From Micractinium sp. NFX-FRZ (taxonomy: Eukaryota > Chlorophyta > Trebouxiophyceae > Chlorellales > Chlorellaceae): DNA of 64,000 bases. The stretch spans positions 62,001 to 126,000 of the forward strand of contig JAPTJF010000097.1 of the NCBI GenBank assembly GCA_029339195.1, written 5' to 3'. The notes under the pieces are model-generated. The model saw only the letters and a list, made by a program, of their open reading frames with translations. It ran no database searches and was not told where the DNA came from. Shown here in pieces: positions 1 to 12,800 of the stretch; within the stretch, counting starts at the first letter, position 1; each line of letters opens with the position of its first letter. Position numbers and translations under genes: made by a program.

Positions 1-29
1 GGCGGCCATCCAGCAGTGCCTCTGCACAG

Positions 30-3000
30 GCAAGCCAGTGCACGCACTGCGGTGCCCCACGGCCGGGGCGCACCCCTTCCTATGCCTGGCGGCGCCACCC
101 GTCCAGCGGGCAGCGCATCTGCTATCCCTGCCGCACTTTTGTGGACCAGCATGGCGGGGAGCTGCCCGCCCTGCAACCGGGGGAGCTGTGGTGGTTCCAG
201 CAGCAGGACCAGGAGGAGGAACAGCAGCGGCAGCAGCAGCAGCAGTGGCGGCATCGGCTGCAGCTGGGCCCGCCGGTGGCGGAGGCGGCGGAGGCGGCAG
301 CGGGGGCGGAGCTCTTGCCGGCTGCCCAGGCATCAGGCGAAGAACAGCTGTCGGGCGGGCTCAGCGAGGCATCGTCTGAATGGGGGACTGAGTCGGATGG
401 AGCAGAGGAGCAGGTGGGGAACAAAGGGCTTACACAGCAGCCCACCAACACGCATCACCTGCACTCGCCGCCTGCAGCATCGGCACCTGCCTGCAGCCGA
501 CAGAAGCTTGCCCTGCTCCTCTCAGCTCTCAGCTCTTGGCCCCCTGCTGCAACGCTGCCCTGCCCACGCGGTGTGCTCCCCCCCTGTGCTGCCCTGCCAC
601 CCCCTGCAGGCAAGTGAGGAAGATGAGTCAGATGAGGCGGCGGCAGCAGGCGGCTGTGAAGGGCACGGCCGCGGCATGGGCCGCTGGTTGTGCACCAACT
701 GCGGCGAGGCGGCAGCCAGGAACGGCGGCGGCGGCTTCCATCCGCACACCAGGGCTCGCCTTTGTGGGGCATGCAAGCAGTATGTGCTAAAGAACGGCGT
801 GGCGCGGCCGCACAAGTATGTGCTGCGCAGCAGGCAGCAGCGCGAGGAGGAGGCGGAGGTGGCGGCGACGGGGCAGCTGCGCTGCCGCAACCCCGCCTGC
901 CGGGCAGTGAAGAAGGAAGGGGAGAACTGGGGGCGCGCCCCAGAGACTCAGGTGTGCAGCAGCAGCAGCAGCAGCAATCGGTGGCAGGAATGTGTGCGTG
1001 CAAGTGCATGTGGTGGCCAGGCATGTGCCAAAGGCATTGCTGCCTTGCTGGCTGGCTGCAGCACAACAGCCTGTACCATCCTCCGGGCATGCTGCTTGCA
1101 GCTCCCCCCTCTGTTGAGGCGCCCTTTGCTTTGCATAATGATGTTCGCACTGCCCCCTGCCCTCTGAGCGCAGGTGACGCTATGCCCGCCCTGCGCCTCC
1201 TACGTCGTGAAGCACCGGGGCGCCATGCGGCCTGAGCTGCGGGTGCGGCTGACCGAGCTGCAGCGGCAGGAGCGGCAGCAAGGGGAGGCCCCTCAGTGCA
1301 CCAACTGCGGCGTGTCGGGCCAGCTGCAGTGGCGGCGCCATCCCAAGAAGCTGTACCGCCTGTGCGCAGGTGAGGCGACGCGGGCTGAGGAGTGCTAGAA
1401 AAGCAATAGGGCAGGGTGCCTTCTTGGCTCACATTTGGTGCAGATGGCATGGCTAGGGCAGCAGCCATGCACTATTGAGGGGCGGGGCTGAAGTACAGAG
1501 CATCATGCACAGCGCTCGACAGGTGGGAGCATGCGCATGGTAATGCCTGCACGGTGGGGCAAGCCTGCGCACCAAAGCCACACATCATTCCGCTGGTGTC
1601 CTGTCGGGTCACACACTGCTGCGCCCCCTGCTGCTCTGCGCCCCGGCCACCCTTGCAGCGTGCGGCCTGTATGCAAGCAAGAACCGGGGGCGCATGCGGC
1701 CGCGTGGGATGTGGCGGCGGCAGGAGGACATTGCACTTGCGCAGGCGGCAGCTGACGAGGCTCGGCGCAAGCCCTGCTGCCACTGCGGCCTCCTGCCAGG
1801 TGAGCACATGCAGCACTGCTATGTGGCGACGCGGTACGTGGTATGAGCCAAATACGGCCAGTCACGCGGTTGAGGCACAAGGAGGCAGGGAGGCATACTT
1901 CCCATGCATGCAGGGAGGCATGGGAGGTATGGCTCCCAAGGCCTGCCTCCAGGCGCCCAGCATGCAGCTGCCCTGCTGACTGCAACCCACCGCCTTGCCC
2001 TGCGCACCCGCACCCCCTGCTGCAGGCCCAGGGGCCCGCCACCCGCACCGCCACCCAAAGCGGTGGAGGCAGCGCATGTGTGTGCGCTGCTATTCCTTTG
2101 CCAAGAGGCACGATGGCATGATGCGGCCGCTGCTGGCGGGCGCTGGCTTGCTGCAGCCAGCGCTGGCCCAGCAGGGTGCGCCGGCGCAGTGGGACCAGGA
2201 GGCGGACAGGCAGCAGCAGCATCAGCATCAGCAGCATCAGCAGCAGCCAGGTGCGGAGCAGGCGGTTGCCGGCCAGGGCTCCCTGCAGCAGCAGGAGGAG
2301 CAGCAGCGGGTGCCGCCTGGGGCGGCCCGCCGGCTCTCTTTTGTGGAGGCTATCAGCGAGCTTGCAGCGCAGACTGACCGGGGAGAGGAGTGGCCCAATG
2401 TACAGCTGCTTGACCTTGAGGAGGATGAGGTGCAGCCGCAGCCGCAGCAGCCAGGTGCTGCACAGGAGGAGCAGGAGGGCCCGACGGCAGCAGCGATGCG
2501 CCGCCTGCGGCGGCAGCGCTCAGCGGCGGCAGCGGCGGCGGCAGGTGCCAGCGACAGCGACGCCCTCAGCCTGCCCTCTGATTATGAGGAGGAGGATGTA
2601 CGGACGCTGCTGGGCCAGGGCGCTCTCACGGAGTTTGGTAGCAGCAGCAGCGGTGAGGAGGAGGCGGAGGGGGAGGAAGCAGAAGAGCAGGAGCGGGGCG
2701 AGGAGATGGCAGCGGACGACTCAACTGTTGGGGCAGCCGCCGGCGATGTCGGCACCCACGGCCTGCAGTCAGGCGCAGGTGCAGCCGGTGCCAGTGGACA
2801 GCGGGGCCTGCCGCAGCGCCCAGGGCGGCGGCCTGCGCAGCCCTCCAGCAGCCGGCGCCTCACTGTGGTGCAGCGGGCGCGGTTGTACAGCCACTGGGAG
2901 CTGCCCTCGGGCGCTGCACCCTGGGGCGGGGACGCGCCCGGGGAAGCCGGCGGTGGCGCTGCAAGGACGGCAGCGGCGGCACAGCAGCAGCGCAGGCGCA

Positions 3001-3125
3001 GCGGGAGAGTGCAGGGCTTGGCAGCAGGGGCAGATCAGGAGGTGGATGCCTTGGAAGCGGAGGATGCTGGGGTGGGGCCTGATGGTAAGCTGCTGCTGCT
3101 GCTGTTGCTGCTGATGCTGATGCTG

Positions 3126-3160
<35 letters not shown>

Positions 3161-4570
3161 GTCCACTGCTGACACTCAGCTTGCAGCCTGTTGGCCTGCC
3201 CACCTGCCTGTGTGCCTGCCTTGCCACACATGCGCGCTGGCTCGCTGCACACACTTCGGTCTGCAACACTGCACCTAGCTCATTTACGCTGTCCTGTGCT
3301 CTATGCCGCCCGCTTGCTGTGCAGACTGGGAGGAGCCTCTGCACGGCGAGCGGTGGGAGCTGCCGGCCCTGCCTCAGCGGCAGCGACAGCGGCAGCAGCG
3401 CCAGGAGGCGCAGCGACGGCGGCGACAGCAGCAACAAGATGCTGCTGAAGAGGCTGGAGAGGCTGGAGTGGGGGCTGGCCAACGTGAGGAGGGGCGGGTA
3501 GAGGAAGGGCTGCAGCAAACCCCTCGCACGTGCCAACGGGAGCAGGAGCTTGCGCAACAGGCAGACCGCAACTCTGATAGAGACAGTGGTAGCGGCGGTG
3601 GTAGCGACGGCACAACAGGACAGCCTCCACGCCGACCGCAGCGGTTCAGCCTGGAATCTCCTCCTGGCCGCTCCCCGCTTGCCGAGGCGAGTCGACAGGC
3701 GCAGCAGGCACACCGGCACGCGCAGCAGCAGCGTCAAGCAGAGGAGTGGTCAGATGATGAACCTGCCTTCTTTTGCATGGCAGGCAGCCCCTCTGCAGCA
3801 GATCGGCTTCTGCAGCGGGCTGACTGCGCGGGCAGCCAGCATCAGCAGGCTCCATTGGTACGGGCGCGCTTGGCAGCGGCAGCGGCAGCAGACCTCCCAG
3901 CGGCAGGGGCGGCAGCAGCAGCAGCAGCAGCTGGCGCGCATGGCAGGGCCGGGGTCACCGCCGCACGCCCAAACCGAGCAGGCAGCAGCAAGCACTCCCC
4001 GGCCGTGCAGCACGCGGCTGTGGCGGCTGCGACAGCTGCCGCAGCGGCAGCTCCCAACGTTGCGCTGGCAGGGATCATGGGAATCACGGGGCCAGCACGC
4101 GGCGCGGGCAAGGCGCAGCAGGCACAGCAGGATCAGAGGGACGCAGAGCAGGTGAAGCGGGGGTCGCCACGTCAGCAGCAGCAGGCAGCCCGTCTGATTG
4201 AAGTCGACATATTTGAGGGTCTCAGCCTGTTCCACCAGCGGCCGCACCGCCCACAGGACCAGCAGCAGGCCGCGAGGCAGCAGCAGCCCCAGCAGCAGCA
4301 GGCCCTGCAGGCCCAGCAGCAGCAGCAGCAGCCCCAGCCCCACCAGCAGCAGCCCCACCAGCAGCAGCAACAGGCCCAGCGGCAGCATTGCCCACAGGAG
4401 CAGCACGACGCACAGCGGCAGGAGCCCCAGCAGCGGCGGCCGACGGCCTGCCTGATAGAGACCGACATCTTTGAAACTCTCGCCGACCATCAGCGGCAGC
4501 AGCAGCAGCAGCACCATGTGCAGCCTTTGGAGCATGCTTACGAGCAACCACTGTGGGAGCAGCGCAGGTT

Positions 4571-4616
<46 letters not shown>

Positions 4617-6335
4617 CAGGAGCAGCAGCAGGAGGAGCAGGAACAGGAGAGGGGCCAGCAGCAGGGGCCACCGTGCACGCCTGGCCTGGAAGAATGGTCC
4701 AGGCAGCAGGGGCCAGAGGAAGCGCAGCTGCTGACCACCGAGGTGGCGGGCTGCCCGCTGCCGCGCTTGGGGCTTGTGAAGCAGCGGCAAGAGCAGCAGC
4801 AGCAGCAGCAGCCACAGCAGCAACCTCGGCAGCAGCAGCAACAGCCACGGGAACAGCAGCAACGTGTGCCTGAGCAGCAGCAGCAGCAGCAGGAACAACC
4901 TCAGCCGCCGCCGCAGCGGCAGTCACGGCAGCAGGCGCAGGGTGTGCCTGAGCAGCCACAGGACCAGAAGCAACCTCAGCCGCTGCAGCCGCAGCAGCGA
5001 CAGGAGCAGGCACGGGCACAGGAGCACGCACACCGGTGCCAGCAGCTGCCACTGCAGCACCAGCTGAGCCCTGCCCAAGGGCGCTGCTTGCACCGCTCCC
5101 GCAGCCGCAGCCGGGAGAGGCGGGGCAGGAGGCGCAGCGGCAGTCGGGAGAGCTGCGGCAGCAACGGCTGGCATGACCCGCCGTACCGCCCAGAGAACGC
5201 CTCTCCCCAGCAGCTGTGTGGGCCGACTGAGGCGGAGGATGAGGAGGGCTCACTGCTTGCCCCGCTGCTCATGCGCCGCTACACCCGGCCAAGCCAGGCG
5301 GGGCAGCCGACTGAGGAGTGGACGCTAATCTCACGTGACCTGGTCATCAGTGGCTTGCCGCCTGGCAGCTGCAAGGCTGCAGTGCTGCACATGGTGGAGG
5401 GAGTGGGCGGCGTGGCAGGTGCGGCGGCAGGCTGCGTGCTGGGCTTGACAGTTCCTAGAGTTGTGTGGTGTGCTTGGGACAGGGGCCTGGCTGTGCAAGG
5501 TAGCTGCTGTTGCTGTTGCTGGTGGTGGTGTACAGGCGCTACTTGCCGGCATTGGTACTGCTGCATGCAGTTGCACCAGAGGGCGCTTGGGGGCAGCATG
5601 GGTCGGTAGCGCCTGCCGGCCAACATGCTGCCGCACCTGCCCACCCCCTCCTTCATGCGGAGCAGTGCACTCCCTCACCGTCAAGGCGGGAGACCAGCGG
5701 GGGGACATAGCCTTCCTGAGCCTGGCCACAGCTCGCCAGGCGGCAAAGGTGGTGGAGCAGCTGCAGGGCATGCAGGTGAGGCGCACCGCCTGGGTGCAGC
5801 AACTCGGTGGTGCCAGGAACGCTGGTTTGCCCAGGTGTCGGTCTGCTGCAGGGGCGGGCTGGGCATGTGTGGGAAGAAGGACCCCCCCCTGCTCGTCCCT
5901 CTCATCACGGCGTGCTGCCATGTGTTGCCCTCATTGACAGGGCACGTGCTGCCCCCCCCACCGCCCTCACCAGCCTGCTGTGGCGTGTCATGCTGTGCTT
6001 ATGCTGTGCTGCAGCTGGAGGTCGGCCGCCGCGTGTACCTGCGCCACAACTTCACGCATCTGGAAGAGGTGCAGCGGGCATACCCCGAGGCAGCTGCCAG
6101 GGCTTTTAAAGCACTGGAGGTGGCGCAGGCGGCGTGGGAGGCGGAGCGGAGGAGCAAGCCGCCCTCGCTCTTTAGGCCCCTTCGGGACAGGCGGCAGCAG
6201 GAGGACAGGCAGGCAGACGCAGCTGCAGCGCCAGCTGGGGCGGCGGCGGCAGCCAGGGGGCGCCGGGGCTGTGCGTGGTACAAGGGACGGCCAACGGGAG
6301 GGGGCCGGCTGGGAGCCTCGCAGTGGCGGCGGTGA
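30..6335 (+). CDS. GATA-like zinc-finger array / Gln-rich / RRM-like protein, 5' end missing
   Basis: Probable nucleic-acid-binding regulator; the exact role is unknown. Exons: 30-413, 610-951, 1174-1369, 1659-1799, 2026-3084, 3325-5418, 5666-5775, 6015-6335 (stop TGA). All junctions are in frame; coding may start left of the window. Five paired-cysteine fingers resemble GATA fingers: CTHC...CYPC (39-140), CTNC...CGAC (691-774), CRNPAC...CPPC, CTNC...CAACGLY, CCHC...CVRC (near 1774-2090). WRRHP replaces the usual WRRGP. The last three fingers are each split by an intron between their two cysteine pairs. A Gln/Ala-rich stretch of about 1,000 residues follows, with a polyglutamine run at 4570-4612. 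An SR-like patch (HRSRSRSRERRGRRR, near 5090-5130) follows, then a degenerate RRM (DLVISGLPPGS ... GDIAFLSLATARQAAKVVEQL). The zinc-finger call is firm; the RRM call is moderate. Confidence 0.75.
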
Positions 6336-6500
6336 CAGAGCAGGAGCAAAGGGAGGCCGGCGAAGAGGCGGGCCACCGGAGGGAGGCTGAGGACGATCAC
6401 CACATGTGGCGGCACTGGTGTTGGCAGCAGCGGGCAACCCAGATTGACGCACTCGCTTCATGGAGGAGCGCCCTACACTGGGTGGTGGGCGCCCCACATG

Positions 6501-6527
6501 GAGGAATAAAAAAACGATAAAATAAAG
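6501..6527 (+). terminator. AT-rich 3'-end signal of the GATA-like gene
   Basis: An abrupt A/T-rich stretch in GC-rich DNA holds two AATAAA hexamers, 165-190 nt after the stop at 6335. No TGTAA, the usual green-algal signal, was seen nearby. Its role in 3'-end formation is inferred. Confidence 0.35.
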
Positions 6528-7430
6528 TTGTGCTCCAAGAAAACCCACCCAATTCCCGCAGCTGGCGACCGTGACACGTTACCAGCATGCCTTGCGTCGC
6601 AACTTGGGGCACAAGTGTGTGCCTGTTACTCGCGACGGGACAGCCCATTGGCACTCCCTCGCATTGTGTCTGTGTATCCGTTTAGCTCTTCAGCGCTAAG
6701 AAAGGGGCAGCCCATTGTCTGCTCCCCCCACTTGCAGTTTATTTCTGGCAGCCCTTTGCTGCCACAGTTGCTCTACTCCCTGTTCTTATCTTGTCCTGAT
6801 CTTCACCCTCACAACCTGATTTGATTGATCCCCGCCCCACCCTGACTTAGCGTGCATGCCCGGTCCGCTGCCAGGCAGCCCTCCCTGTGCATCACCCGGC
6901 CATCTTGCAACGCACTTGAGCTCCCAGGTTCCTCTTACAGCGGGGCAGAAGGCAAGAGGAAGAACCGCCCCAACAACCGGGTGGGGGGCGGGGGGCAGGG
7001 AGGTGCAAAGGAAAGAGCATTGCAGGCGGAGGGACAGAGGCTGCAGGGCAAACAATGCTGGCCGGCATAGGCTATTAAAAGGGAAGGGGATGACGAGACA
7101 AGGTAATCTAAGCGAATGCAAGCAAGTGCAATGCAACAAAAGGGTGGGAGAAGAATGCATGCTTGCCCAGTGAGTGCAAGTCGGAATTTGAATGAGACAG
7201 GGGGCGGCCCAGCGCGCATGGCATGGGTTCATGCGGCGCCAGCCCTATAGAATGGTTTCGGAATGGCATGCGTTAGTGTGATGCCACGCCTGCACTGCTG
7301 CTGTTGCGTGCTGCTGCAACAGGGAGTGCTGCGGGGCGCGGCGGCAAGCGTGGGGGGGGCGTCGCCAGGGCGCAGCGCACCCACAGCAGATTGCACAGTC
7401 ACGGGTGCAATGTTGCCAGCTCAGTTGCGA
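6528..7430. other. Convergent intergenic region
   Basis: Lies between the 3' ends of the GATA-like gene (+) and the thioesterase (-). It holds 3'UTR sequence, and TTACA at 6935-6939 would read TGTAA for the minus-strand gene. Open frames here lack recognisable domains or splice support; no gene is called. Confidence 0.5.
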
Positions 7431-9434
7431 TCAGATGTCCCCAAACATGCGGCGCAGCAGGTACTTGCCAACATCCTGCACAACAGGCAGGGGGAAGCAG
7501 TCGCTGCAGCGGTTGGCACGGTTGCTGAGCAGAACACCGCGGGCATAGGCCACTGTGCAGCACGCCACACGCCGGGACGTTGCGCCGCCCTGCCCCGCGC
7601 GCCACTGCACAGGCGCGCCTGCAAAACACCAACCAGCCAGGTCGGCAAAAGAAGAGGCGTGCTCTTCCCCTCACCTGGACCATCTTGTGGGGCTTGGGTG
7701 CCACAAAGAGCGCGCGGGCGGTGGCATACACCTGGCCATCGGGGCCGTCGCTGCACACACACAGAGAAGGGCGGGCGGGCGGGCAGGGGGCGAGCAAGTA
7801 AGAGAGACGAGCGGCGGCGTGCGAGGCGCGTGCGGCACCAGTTTAGAGGCAGGGGCCGGGGTTCACACTGGTGAAAAACCAAGCAACCAAGCAGGCAGGC
7901 AAGCAAGCCGGTGCGCCCCCTCACCTCACGGTTGCCTTCATCCACAACTTCCGCCCCTCCGTGGACTCAACCTCCGTGGTGCACAGCACGGTGCGGCCGG
8001 CAGAGATCTTGGCCTTGTAGCTGACCTCCAGCTGGACCTGCGGGTGGGGATGAGCACAGCGCAGGCCAGCGTGACACAGCGTGAGATCAGGGGCGGGGGG
8101 ATGGCTTTCATGGTCACATCGCCCCCAGCAAGCTGAACCCCTTCAACGCAGCACAGCACAGCACGGCACGACACGGCACGGCACGGCACAGCAGGCAAGC
8201 AGCGTGAGGAGTACCCACACCGTGCCCCACCCGCTGCAACCTGCCCGCGGCCCTCCTCATGCCACACCCTCTCCCTCGCCCCCCCTCCCCAAGCCGTCAC
8301 TGCCGCACACCCACCGTGTACGCGGGCCCCCAGAAGTTGAGCGCCCTGGCCTGCTTGAGGGCAAAGAGCAGGCCGCCAAAGGATTCGTCGATGATTGCCG
8401 CCGTCAGCCCGCCATGCACAATCCTTGGGAAGCCGCACACCTCGCGGCCCAGCGACACCACGGCGTAGAACCTGGGGGTGTGGGGTGGGGGTGGGGAGGG
8501 GTGGGGGTGGGGGGTGAGCAGGAGAGCACAGGGAATGTGTGTAAGGGCGACACAGGTGGCTGAGTGGGGTGCGGGGGTGCGGGTGCAATGGGAGCAGGAG
8601 GGCGGCGGCGGCAGCAATGGCAGCGGAAGCGGGGCGGCAGCGGCAGCATCGGCGTCGGCGCCCCTGGCCCCGCTCACTTCTGCTCCTGCTTGCTGTAGTA
8701 CCCCGTCAGGTCGTCCACGATGCCCTTGCTCACGAAGGCCGCAAACATGTGATCCTGCGGGGGCGCCAGGGGCAAAGGGGGTGCAGGGTAGGGGGGATGA
8801 GGCAGGAGCGGTGACCGGGCGGAGGAGGCATGGGGGGGAAGGAGCACCACGGGGTGCTAGCGTGCGGCGGGCGGCGGGTAACAGATGGAGCTGTTGTGTT
8901 GGGCAGCAAGAAGGGGCATCAGAGGGGCAAGGGCGGCGGCAGCAGCTGGGCAGCCAAACTGGCAGGGCGGGCGGGCGGGCTGGGCGAGCGCCGGCAGAGT
9001 GCAGCACCCAGCCGCAGGCGCTCCAGGCTACTCACATCCTCCAGTATGGGGTGGTTCTCCTCCAGCAGCATCTCTGCATCCATGGCCTTCACGATGCCAG
9101 GCTGGCTCTCAATCTGTGCAATCCAGTGCTGCGCCTCCTTCAGGCTGCGCTCCGCCCGGGCGTGCCCCGCTTCAAGCTCCAGCTGCTGCTGCGCCGTGTG
9201 CGCGTGCGCCATGCCGCCAAAGAGGGCAGCGGCTGCAGAGGACAGCAGCGCTGAGCCCGCCCAGCTGAAGCGGCCGCCGCTGGTGGGGCCGCCGGCGACG
9301 CTACCTGCCGGTGGCGACCGGGCGGCGACAGAAGTCCGCTGCCCCCGCTGCTGCGACCGCACTTGCCGGCTGCCGGGTCCGCGTCCGCCCAGGAACTGCC
9401 GGCCGCAGCGCCCCAGTCCCGCAACGCGGTTCAT
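7431..9434 (-). CDS. Hot-dog fold thioesterase (4HBT / THEM4-like), organelle-targeted
   Basis: Predicted acyl-CoA thioesterase that hydrolyses the thioester of acyl-CoA. Six exons (minus): 9434-9036, 8754-8678, 8471-8315, 8037-7925, 7750-7675, 7475-7431; 288 aa, all phases consistent. VHGGLTAAIIDESFGG (exon 3) is the hot-dog active-site block, with HGG followed by the acidic residue typical of the PaaI/THEM4 group. The N-terminal 90 or so residues are rich in Arg, Ser and Ala and end in a short hydrophobic segment (ALLSSAAAALFGG), which fits a plastid or mitochondrial presequence. Residues 90-140 form a charged helical region before the fold. ATG 9434 was chosen because the presequence starts there; a longer open frame reaches 9623 without added conservation. 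Substrate cannot be read from sequence. Confidence 0.85.
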
Positions 9435-9876
9435 GCTGGCGTGAGGGGTTTGTCTTTTGGCGTGCTGCAGGTTGGCGGGTCTACACGGCAGAAAGTAGCG
9501 CGTTGACGAGGGAAGGAAGGCAGAAATGCGCTCCGAACCGCCGCAACCATGCATCAGCTCAAGCCACACCGCCGCCACCTGGCCGCCACCTGCACCTGCC
9601 CAAAGCTGTATTGATATCATCATCCTTACAAATGCAGTGTGTGCTCTTCTGTTCGCTAGTTATTGCGCATGTCAAACTCGTGTGAGGTTTGCACAGTACT
9701 GGGACCCCGCCCACCCAGCACAGTGGAGCACAGGCAGCGGACGGAAATGGAAAAGTTGGCAGTGGGGGCGCGCTTGGGCGCCACTTTGCCAGAAACAGCT
9801 TGTGCGGGGTGCGGCACTTTTGTGATGCAAGCAGGGCTTGATTGACCTCTTAAACGCCGGCATCTCTGCCGTACCG
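9435..9876 (-). other. Intergenic between two minus-strand genes
   Basis: Holds the promoter and 5'UTR of the thioesterase and the 3'UTR of the protease homologue. TTACA at 9626-9630 reads TGTAA on the minus strand about 250 nt after the protease-homologue stop and is a candidate polyadenylation signal. No gene seen. Confidence 0.5.
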
Positions 9877-12800
9877 TCACAGTGCCGTGCGCCGGTGCAC
9901 AGCATACTTTGGGCCTGGGGCCAGCTCACCCCGCAGGATGCGGGACGCGCGCTTGATCCACTCTGCACAAGGGGGGATGTCATGGCGTGACGGATGGCGT
10001 GACGGAGCTCGATGGGTTTTTGGGGGGGGGCATTTGATTGCTGCTCACTTACAGCGGAGGGCTGTGTGGCTCCAGAGCTGCTCCCTGCCTCTGCTCCCCG
10101 GTACTAAAATAAAGGTACTGAACCCTGCCCCAGCTCCCTACCCCGCCATCCCTGACACTGCCGCCTGCCTGGCCGCCCGCTACTGGCTGTAGCCACCCGC
10201 CGCTGGCCGGCATGCCAGCAGTGGGAGGGGCTTACCTTTGTATTTGAGGACATTGGTGAAGCCGCCTGCAGGGAAGGGGAAGCGCGCAGGAACCGGCAGG
10301 GCAAGGGTTGGCTGCTGCCGGTGTCGGTTTGGTCCAGGTCAGAATCCGTCCAGAGGTCAACAGGGGACGAGAGCCACAACAGCAGCAGCAGTGGCAGCAG
10401 TAGCAGCAGCGGCGGCAGCAGATGCAAGCCACGGCAGTGGGTCAGTAGCAGCCATGGCAGGATGCAGTGCCAGCCACGGCGGCAGCAATAGGAGGAAGGA
10501 GCGCCGGAAGCAGCGGGAACCTCACTTCCGTTATTGCCGTTGCAGTCGGTGATTGTTCCCACTCCCATCTGCGGTGCGTCGGGGTGCCGTTGTTGACCGT
10601 GAGCTGCCATGCTCTGCCGTGAAAGGTGCCATGGGCAGGCAGGCAGGCAGGCAGGCAGGCAGAGCACGCCGGGGAGACGCTTGCCAGGCAGGCAGTCCGG
10701 CTGTGCTGTCCAGCGGCGCTGGCAGATAGAACTGTGCTGCTCAGTGGCGCCTGGTCACCCCGGGCGGACAACAACGTCTTGCAGCACCCTGGTTCGCTGC
10801 CGCGCTGGCTGCACTAAAGCCTCCACCACCCTCTCTCTCACCACAATGTCACCGCGCGGCCCGCTCCCCTTCCGGATCAGCGGAGCCGAGTCGTCGCCCC
10901 TGCAGGGTTCAACCAAGAAGGTGAGCTGCCAGCACCCAATGCTGCTGTCAGGCTGCTTTGTAAGGGTGACTACACCTAGTCGCAGGCATGGCCTTCAAGT
11001 GCCGCCCCCCAACCACCCCCACCAAGGCACAGCAGGCTTCTTTCTCCCCCATCCCCGGCAGCCATCCACTCATATGCTCCCTGCCACCTCACCAGCAAAG
11101 CGCGACATTAACATATGCTGCATGAGCATAGTGGGGCAGGGGAGATGAGCGGTCAGGCAGGGAGCACCTCGACAGGCTGCGTTCAGCCCAGGTGGTTTGC
11201 TGACAGGCGCACCCCCGAGCAGGGCCCAGGTGGCTGCCAACCACCACCAGCACAAGCGCTGCGGGATGGCAGCTGCCGGGCAGCTGCCGACTGCGGCTGC
11301 CTCACATCCGCAGATGGCGTGGGCGTACAGCCAAGGGTTGCCGTACATGAGGCTCCCCCGGTTCCAGGTGTTGGCGCATGTGCCCTGTGGCAGCATCCTC
11401 AGCCGGGCCTGCATGGCAGCAACCCAGCGGGCGGAGGGGAGCGTGGGCGTGGGGTGGGATCGGAGGAGTCAGCGGAGAGTGGCCCCGCACAGAGGAAGGG
11501 CAGCAGGCTCTGGCGATAGAAGCACGGCGGGCAGGCGGGACGCGCACGCAGCAGAGAGGGGAATGCAGATGCACGCGGGCACAGGCTGGCAGGCTGGCGG
11601 GTGGGGCAAAAGCGTGTCCCGACCTCTTGCAGGCGGGGCGCGCGCTCTGTGCCCCACGCGACTGTGGTTCCCCACCCAACGGTGCTCAGCACCTCCCCCA
11701 CAGGTGCAGGGATGCCGGGGAGGCCTGCACGCGTGGCAATGGGGGAAGCGGCGCTTCGGTTGGTCAGTAAGCGTGGGGCAGGCAGCTATGGCGTTGATTT
11801 GCAGAAGCCGGTGTGCATCAGGCCGCCGCCGTGCAGGCCGCTGCAAGCTGCGCTGGCCCTGCCAGGCGGGCCGTCCGCATAATTTTTTTTCGTAAAACAG
11901 CAACAGGGGCAGACATGACGTTAACGTGGAAGCGGCCCTCCAAGTGGGGGGGTGCCTGGAGGCAGGCGCCACTGCCCAGAGGGCTGTGCTGACCTGGGGG
12001 CATCCTGACGGGCTGTTGGCGGGAGGGGCGGTCCAGCAGCATGACAGCCACGTTGTGGATAGGCAGCAGCGCCTGTGGGCGGGCGGAGCTCCAAAAGGCG
12101 TGCTCCACCACGGCCACCACCTGCAAGCGTTTTGTTGGAGAGGTGGCGGCGGGGGGCAGAGCCCTGTCAGGAGGAGGGGGCTTGCAGGGCTCCGCTCTCC
12201 CCAGCCTCTCTGTCTGCCGGCAGGCAGGCCGGCTCTGGAGCGCGCGCACTGGTGGCAGCTTGTGGCGCTTGCCGCTCCTGGCGGGCGTTGGTGGCATGGC
12301 ATGGCATGGCATGGCATGCGCGGCATGCGCAGCAGCGGCGGCATGCACCGCACCTGGCGGCTCTCGTACTGCCCGCCTTGCGTCTCATGGGTGTTCAACC
12401 TGACCTGCACGCAACGGCATCATGAGGGGAACCACACCGAGCAGCGCCTCTCAGCTCCCTCCCGACACGCCGCGTGCCCAGTCTATGCGTGGTAGCTTCA
12501 GGCACTGGTGCTGCCTGCATCAGGCACTGGCGCTGCGGCTGTAGCTATAGCGGCGGCGGCGGCGGCGGCATCAAGAGGGGGCAGCGCGAGTGGCAGGGGA
12601 AGCAGCGGGTGGGGCAGAGCAAGGAGCAGCAGTAGTGCGAGGGGCAGCGGCAGCATGTGGGCAGTGGCAGCAGCGTTTGAACGGGCAGCAGCATTGCCAC
12701 ACCTCTGGGAAGCGCCCGCTTGCTTGGGAGCACGTTGCGGTGGTGAGGATCTGCCAGATGGGGTGTGGGGAAGACGAGGGGACACTGGGCAGGCCGGATA

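Noticed and set aside
2769..5253. Long minus-strand frames rich in Leu, Cys or Ala opposite the Gln-rich region
   Set aside because: They are reverse readings of CAG/CTG repeats. Splice sites and zinc-finger/RRM conservation place the gene on the plus strand.
6786..7232. 149-codon minus-strand frame in the convergent intergenic region
   Set aside because: Composition is that of random GC-rich DNA; no domain, no good splice context, and it overlaps likely 3'UTRs.
10842..11292. Exon 7 of the protease homologue ending at GGAT|GTGAGG
   Set aside because: It is a better donor on paper but leaves the wrong phase for the CRGDDSAPL exon. The GCA|GTCGGC donor keeps the frame and both cysteines.
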